NCBI GenBank assembly: GCA_021845925.1
Contig: JAJZUW010000006.1
Coordinates: 124,001 to 188,000 of the forward strand
Direction of reading: 5' to 3'
Source of the DNA: Pseudomonadota bacterium
Lineage (GTDB): Bacteria; Pseudomonadota; Gammaproteobacteria; Burkholderiales; Sulfuriferulaceae
Length of the DNA: 64,000 bases
Shown one piece after another: positions 59,306 to 64,000 of the stretch. The position numbers and the translations under genes were made by a program. The notes below the pieces were generated by a model. The model made no database searches. It was given only the letters and a program-made list of their open reading frames with translations, and had not been told where the DNA came from. Within the stretch, counting starts at the first letter, position 1; each line of letters begins with the position of its first letter.

Positions 59306-61006
59306 ATGCGATTGATCATCGTATGCATGGCATTGCTGGCAATGCCATGGCTGCAGGCACTGGCTGAAGACGCCATGCCGGCAGCGACAATCTCTGACCT
59401 GGAATCCCCAGGTCTGGCCGCCAGTTGTCCACAGCCATCCTGTCAATCGTGTACCCCGCTGGTACGCGCTGCGTGTACGCCGACACCTGCTGTCAGCAGT
59501 CCTGGCACATTCAGCCTGTCCGATATCACCGCAGCTGACGCAGCCCCACCATCCCAATCGGGCACAGCACCGACGACAGCAGGCGTGACACCAGCACAGC
59601 CCGTCGGTCCGGCAAGCCGCACAGCAGCGGTGCTGGCGACATCAAGCGGACAACCGGTTCTTCCAGCCACCAGCCAGACGCCTGCTGCACCACCAAAAAA
59701 TCTGTGGACACGCATACGCAACGGGTTTGCCCTGAAAGACGACCAGAACGATCCGCGCGTGACCAGCCAGCTGATGTGGTACTCGCAACGTCCGCAATAC
59801 GTCGACCGGATGGTCGAACGCAGCAAACGCTACCTGTACCACATTCTGGGTGAGGTCGAAAAACGGGGCATGCCATCGGAAATCGCCCTGTTGCCCATGG
59901 TGGAAAGCGCCTACAATCCAATGGCATTTTCAACCAGTCACGCATCAGGCATCTGGCAGTTCCTGCCGTCCACCGGCAAGAATTTTGGCCTGCACGAAAA
60001 CAGCTGGTATGACGGACGTCGCGATATCATCGCCGCAACCAACGCTGCCCTGGACTACCTCACCCGGCTGCACCGGCAGTTCGGTAGCTGGGATCTTGCG
60101 CTGGCTGCATACAACTGCGGCGAAGGATGTGTGCAGCGGGCAATCCAGCGCAACCAGAAACGGGGGTTGCCAACCGATTACAACAGTCTGGACCTGCCTC
60201 CGCAAACCCGTGAATATGTGCCCAAGCTGATGGCTGTCAGGGAACTGGTCAGTGATCCGGCAGCCACCGGCATCCACCTGCAGGACATTCCGAACCAGGC
60301 CTATTTCACCACCATCACAGTCGACAAACCGATGGATGTGAGCCTGGCTGCCCATCTGGCTGGCATGCCAGTGCATGACTTCCTGTCACTGAACCCGGCC
60401 TATTCCCGTCCGGTCATCCGTTCGGATTCGCCACTTGAACTGGTGCTGCCGATTGACCATGCCGACACGTTTACCACCAACCTGAGTCATTACCATGCGC
60501 CACTGGTCAGCTGGCAAGGCTGTGCTGCTCATGGTGGCGAAACGCTGGCCACGGTCGCCAGACGCTGCCATGTCAGCGTTCAGACCCTCAAAAATGACAA
60601 CCATGTCAAACTCAACCGCAAAGGTCGGTTTGCCCACAACGAAACGTTGATGGTGCCGGCCAGACATCCCGATTCTGCCAGCCAGATCGCCGACAGTGGC
60701 GGACGTGCCACAGTGCCTGCGCAAGAACCGGACAACCAGCCAGCCAGAAACGAAACCCATCATGTCCGCCACGCCGTCATCCGCCATGGCGACCGGTGGA
60801 ATCTGATTGCCAGACGTTATCATGTCAGCGAACAGGAACTGCGCCACCTGAATCCGCATGTTGCCATGCGGGCAGGAAACACGATCCGGCTGCCGGACCA
60901 TCCGGCCAGAGACCATTCGTCCACCCGGGCTGGCAGGGGCTCCAGGCGTCCCGCTTCCCATCTTCACCATCCGGCGAAACACCACGCTCAGCGGTTGACA
61001 GGATGA
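59306..61006 (+). CDS. mltD: Membrane-bound lytic murein transglycosylase D
   Basis: MltD cleaves glycan strands with 1,6-anhydro product formation. The 566-residue protein has a signal peptide (about 1-21; no lipobox is apparent), a long Ala/Pro/Thr-rich linker to about 130, an SLT domain with the catalytic Glu in MVESAYNPMAFS and GIWQFLPSTGKNFGL, AAYNCGEG near 270, and LysM-type repeats in the C-terminal part (HHVRHAVIRHGDRWNLIARRY near 490). GGAGG lies nine bases before the ATG. Its end overlaps the convergent ABC transporter gene by 19 bases. Confidence 0.93.
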   Translation: MRLIIVCMALLAMPWLQALAEDAMPAATISDLESPGLAASCPQPSCQSCTPLVRAACTPTPAVSSPGTFSLSDITAADAAPPSQSGTAPTTAGVTPAQPVGPASRTAAVLATSSGQPVLPATSQTPAAPPKNLWTRIRNGFALKDDQNDPRVTSQLMWYSQRPQYVDRMVERSKRYLYHILGEVEKRGMPSEIALLPMVESAYNPMAFSTSHASGIWQFLPSTGKNFGLHENSWYDGRRDIIAATNAALDYLTRLHRQFGSWDLALAAYNCGEGCVQRAIQRNQKRGLPTDYNSLDLPPQTREYVPKLMAVRELVSDPAATGIHLQDIPNQAYFTTITVDKPMDVSLAAHLAGMPVHDFLSLNPAYSRPVIRSDSPLELVLPIDHADTFTTNLSHYHAPLVSWQGCAAHGGETLATVARRCHVSVQTLKNDNHVKLNRKGRFAHNETLMVPARHPDSASQIADSGGRATVPAQEPDNQPARNETHHVRHAVIRHGDRWNLIARRYHVSEQELRHLNPHVAMRAGNTIRLPDHPARDHSSTRAGRGSRRPASHLHHPAKHHAQRLTG

Positions 61007-62964
61007 ATGTCCACTGACTGGTCGGCTGGTGTGAATGACAACGGGAAATGACAGCGCACCTGACGACCATCTCCCGGATCCCGCAAAACCGGCGCATCCG
61101 ACCGGCAAACCGGTTTGGCCATGTTGCAACGGGGGTGAAAATGGCAACCGGTCGGCGGATCAACGGCCGAAGCCGCCTCACCGGTCACCGGAGTGCCTGC
61201 CGGTTTGCCGATTTCGGGGACTGCATCCAGTAGTGCCCGGGTGTAAGGGTGGGCAGGCCGCGCCGCAATCAGATCGACGGGGCCGGATTCCACGATCCGG
61301 CCAAGATACATCACCAGCACACGTTGAGCCAAATAAGCGGCCAGCGGCAGGTTGTGGGTGACAAACAGTAGGCCCACGCCAGCGTCACGCTGGATATCGG
61401 CCAGCAGATTCACAATCTGCGCCTGCACCGACACATCCAGCGCGCTGGTTGGTTCATCGCACACCAGCAAGGCAGGTCTGACCGCCAGGGCGCGGGCAAT
61501 CGCAATCCGTTGCCGCTGTCCGCCCGAAAACTGGTGCGGATACCGCGACAGGGATTCCGGCGACAACCCGACCTGCTGCATCAACGCCTGCAGTCTGGGT
61601 TCGCGCACGCCAGTCTGCGCATCCACGTCAAGTGCCTGCATACCTTCACTGATCAGCTGATCGATCCGCATGCGCGGGTCCAGCGACGAAAACGGATCCT
61701 GAAACACCATTTGTGCCCGGCGCAGGTTTTTGTGCGCCCCGGAAAAAGGTTGCGCCCAGACAACCTCTCCGGCAGTCACCGTCTGCAAACCGGCCACGAC
61801 CCTGGCCAGAGTCGTTTTGCCACAACCGGATTCACCCACCAGCGCCACGGCTTCTCCGGCATGCAACGTCAGATCGACGCCATCCACCGCTTTCAGCAAC
61901 CGGTCCGACTGCCAGAAGCGTTGCTTGCGCAACGGGAAATGAACCCGAACATCACGGACCTCCACCAGAACATCGCCCACCACCGCAGGCGTCATGGTCT
62001 GTGCAACCTGCCATTTTTCCGACATCCCGACAGCATGGCAGCGAACGCGATGCCCATCGGCCAGAACGGTCCAGTCGGGCATTTCTGCATGACATCGAGG
62101 CATCACCAGTTCGCAGCGCCCAGCAAACGGACAGCCTGGCTGTCCTGCCGGCAGCACGCTGCCAGGAATGCCGACCAGACGCTGCCGGCCGGGTTGCGGA
62201 AGCGCAGCCAGCAGTTTACGGGTATACGGGTGAGCAGGTCTGACGAACAGATCGTCGCGCGATGCCTCTTCCACCATCCGGCCGGCATAGAGAATTCCCG
62301 CACGGGTCGCCATCGACCATGCCACCCCCAGATCATGGGTGATCAGCAACATGCCCATATCGCGCCGACGCTGTTCTTCGCGCAACAATGCCAGCACTTG
62401 CGCCTGCACCGTCACATCCAGGGCCGTCGTTGGCTCATCTGCGATCAGCAATTGCGGATTCCCGCTCAGGCTGAGGGCAATCATCATTCGCTGTTTGAGC
62501 CCTCCGGAAAGCTGGAACGGAAACTCGTCCAGCCGACGCCAGGCATCCGGGACACCCACCTGCTCCAGCAGTTCAGCGGCCGCCTGCCGGGATTGAACGC
62601 GCCGCATGCCACGATGCAGACGCAAACCTTCCTCGATCTGGCTACCTACCGTCATCACCGGATTGAGGCTGGTCATCGGCTCCTGGAACACCATGCCCAT
62701 GTGCCCGCCGCGCAAACTGCGCCAGACATCGCTGTCCAGATGCATCAGGGATTTTCCCTGCAACCGGATATCACCTGATACCGCATCGACCAAGGCTGGC
62801 AACAAACCCATGATTGCCAGCGCTGTCATGGATTTGCCAGAACCGGATTCACCAAGCAGGGCGAAAGTTTCGCCGGCGCGAATATCAAAACTGATTTCCT
62901 GGACCACTGGTACGCCGGCCAGTTGCACCGTCAGACGATCCAGTTCGAGCAAGGTCGGACTCAT
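60988..62964 (-). CDS. Oligopeptide-type ABC transporter, double ATPase (YejF/DppDF-like)
   Basis: The 658-residue protein fuses two ABC ATPase domains, as in YejF, to energise uptake of peptides or similar solutes. Half 1 has Walker A GESGSGKSM, Q-loop VFQEPMTSLNP, LSGGLKQR and LIADEPTTALD, with the C-terminal oligopeptide-transporter extension (GCPFAGRCELVMPRC). Half 2 has GESGCGKTT, VFQDPFSSLDP, FSGGQRQR and VCDEPTSALD, ending with a second Cys-containing extension. Both halves look catalytically complete. It overlaps the permease gene upstream by four bases. Confidence 0.95.
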   Translation of the reverse strand: MSPTLLELDRLTVQLAGVPVVQEISFDIRAGETFALLGESGSGKSMTALAIMGLLPALVDAVSGDIRLQGKSLMHLDSDVWRSLRGGHMGMVFQEPMTSLNPVMTVGSQIEEGLRLHRGMRRVQSRQAAAELLEQVGVPDAWRRLDEFPFQLSGGLKQRMMIALSLSGNPQLLIADEPTTALDVTVQAQVLALLREEQRRRDMGMLLITHDLGVAWSMATRAGILYAGRMVEEASRDDLFVRPAHPYTRKLLAALPQPGRQRLVGIPGSVLPAGQPGCPFAGRCELVMPRCHAEMPDWTVLADGHRVRCHAVGMSEKWQVAQTMTPAVVGDVLVEVRDVRVHFPLRKQRFWQSDRLLKAVDGVDLTLHAGEAVALVGESGCGKTTLARVVAGLQTVTAGEVVWAQPFSGAHKNLRRAQMVFQDPFSSLDPRMRIDQLISEGMQALDVDAQTGVREPRLQALMQQVGLSPESLSRYPHQFSGGQRQRIAIARALAVRPALLVCDEPTSALDVSVQAQIVNLLADIQRDAGVGLLFVTHNLPLAAYLAQRVLVMYLGRIVESGPVDLIAARPAHPYTRALLDAVPEIGKPAGTPVTGEAASAVDPPTGCHFHPRCNMAKPVCRSDAPVLRDPGDGRQVRCHFPLSFTPADQSVDIHPVNR

Positions 62965-64000
62965 GCGCGCCGCCCCAGTGGATCAAACGCAATCTGCACG
63001 CTGTCGGCAAAAATATTGGCTGACAGGACCAGCGCAAACATCAGGCAGAACGCCCCGGCCAGTGGCCACCAGACAACCGGATCACGCGCCAGTTCGAGCT
63101 CGGCAGCATTGATCATGTTTCCCCAGCTGGCCATGCTGGCATCCACGCCAAGGCCAAGATAGGTCAGTACGGCTTCGGTGAGTACCAGGCCGGAAAAATC
63201 CATCACCAGGGTAATCAGGATCAGATGGCCCAGGTTGGGCAGGATATGACGAATCAGCACCCGTGCATGCGACACACCAAATGCACGCGCTGCATGAACA
63301 TAATCCAGTTCTCGCAGCTTGAGGGTTTCCGCACGCAGGACCCGGCACAGACCGGTCCAGCTGGTGACACCGAGGATCAGGCATAACAGCAGCAGACGGA
63401 TATCGGCGCGTGCGGCCGCCGTATCGAACCGGGCGGCATGGGTTTCGATATACCCCTGCATCAACAGCACGACTGCCGCAATCAGCAGAATGTCGGGTAT
63501 CGAATTCATGACGGTATACACATACTGGATCAGGTCATCCAGCCAGCCGCCAAAATAGCCAGAGGTCATGCCAAACGCCACACCAAGCGGCAAGGTCAGC
63601 AATGTCGCGAGCAGACCGAACAGCAAATCGGTACGTATGCTTTTCAACGCTTCATACAGCACATCCTGGCCAACCTTGTCGGTGCCGAGCACATGCAGGT
63701 GGCCGACCACCTGGACACAGAAAACAACCGCGCTCACCAGTACGGCAGTTGCCGCCAGCATCGCAAACAGCGCCGACACAGGTTGCTTGCCCGTCCGTCC
63801 GAACAGCCACCATCCTGCCAGAAACACCATCATGCCGGTCAATACGCTGCGCAAGGCTGCCCGGACCGGCAGATCCGGCCGCGCCGGATGCAACCTCACA
63901 ATGTTCAGCATGGCAAATTCACGTACCGGCAGTCCATGGGCATCGGTGGTCTGTATCCGGGTAAACAACCGGGAGGCCAACGGTGCCGAATAGGTTTTTT
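62961..64000 (-). CDS. Oligopeptide-type ABC transporter permease (YejE/DppC-like), 5' end cut off
   Basis: The frame stays open to the window edge, so the N-terminus lies outside; an in-frame TTG at 63980 is not a convincing start. The visible 346 codons contain hydrophobic helices at the N-terminal part, the GTDKVGQDVLYEAL segment (the usual GTDxxGRDxxSR permease entry), and the EAA loop RAFGVSHARVLIRHILPNLGHLI that contacts the ATPase. This is a DppC/OppC/YejE-type permease. It is cotranscribed with the double ATPase gene; a second permease and a binding protein should lie to the right of the window. Confidence 0.9.
   Translation of the reverse strand, partial: KTYSAPLASRLFTRIQTTDAHGLPVREFAMLNIVRLHPARPDLPVRAALRSVLTGMMVFLAGWWLFGRTGKQPVSALFAMLAATAVLVSAVVFCVQVVGHLHVLGTDKVGQDVLYEALKSIRTDLLFGLLATLLTLPLGVAFGMTSGYFGGWLDDLIQYVYTVMNSIPDILLIAAVVLLMQGYIETHAARFDTAAARADIRLLLLCLILGVTSWTGLCRVLRAETLKLRELDYVHAARAFGVSHARVLIRHILPNLGHLILITLVMDFSGLVLTEAVLTYLGLGVDASMASWGNMINAAELELARDPVVWWPLAGAFCLMFALVLSANIFADSVQIAFDPLGRRA

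Overview
The window (about 57% GC by eye) is a dense, ordinary-looking piece of a betaproteobacterial chromosome, most likely from the Neisseriales or a close relative; I cannot name the genus. The grounds are gene order (rpmF-plsX-fabHDG-acpP-fabF-pabBC-mltG-tmk-holB-pilZ-tatD, and gyrA next to serC-pheA-hisC-aroF-tyrA) and dispersed palindromes that resemble the neisserial dRS3 repeat. I found 53 protein genes (the first and last cut by the window), no rRNA, no tRNA, no CRISPR array, no transposase and no prophage.

Layout. 1-4.4 kb: a leftward run of a 2OG-Fe(II) oxygenase, an ELM1-like glycosyltransferase and a 638-residue protein of unknown family, followed by a TMEM175-like channel. 4.5-8.3 kb: grpE-dnaK-dnaJ behind a clear heat-shock promoter. 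8.4-9.1 kb: a nested tandem repeat. 9.1-21.6 kb: a leftward block for lipid, folate and DNA synthesis. 21.9-25.8 kb: a two-subunit biotin carboxylase/carboxyltransferase and a Maf protein. 25.9-32.9 kb: lolC-lolD, a UbiB-family kinase, an NlpC/P60 hydrolase, prfC and a TonB-like protein. 33-42.2 kb: a leftward aromatic amino acid/serine block, bactofilin, M23 peptidase and gyrA. 42.3-49.9 kb: ldhA, psd, htpG, mtaD and a DedA protein. 50-59.2 kb: hslO, a HiPIP, an MgtC/DUF4010 protein, cbpA-cbpM, phosphoketolase-acetate kinase, a YafS-like methyltransferase and gloB. 59.3-64 kb: mltD and an oligopeptide-type ABC importer.

Physiology. D-lactate dehydrogenase, phosphoketolase plus acetate kinase, and a pyruvate-carboxylase-type enzyme indicate a mixed lactate/acetate fermentative capacity with anaplerosis from pyruvate. 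The HiPIP and UbiB-family protein point to respiration as well. Chaperones are unusually well represented (GrpE, DnaK, DnaJ, HtpG, Hsp33, CbpA/CbpM), and at least two of the loci carry sigma-32 type promoters of the same geometry.

The most unusual material is non-coding. Three intergenic loci (8381-9110, 47558-47810, 49880-50046) share one plan: a pair of inward-facing palindromes with a locally amplified tandem repeat between or within them, each with a different unit length (19, 61 and 24 bp). A second, unrelated palindromic element occurs in a 54-bp form between dnaK and dnaJ and a 99-bp form upstream of the HiPIP gene. The best candidate for an undescribed protein system is the oxygenase/glycosyltransferase/unknown-protein operon at 853-4427.
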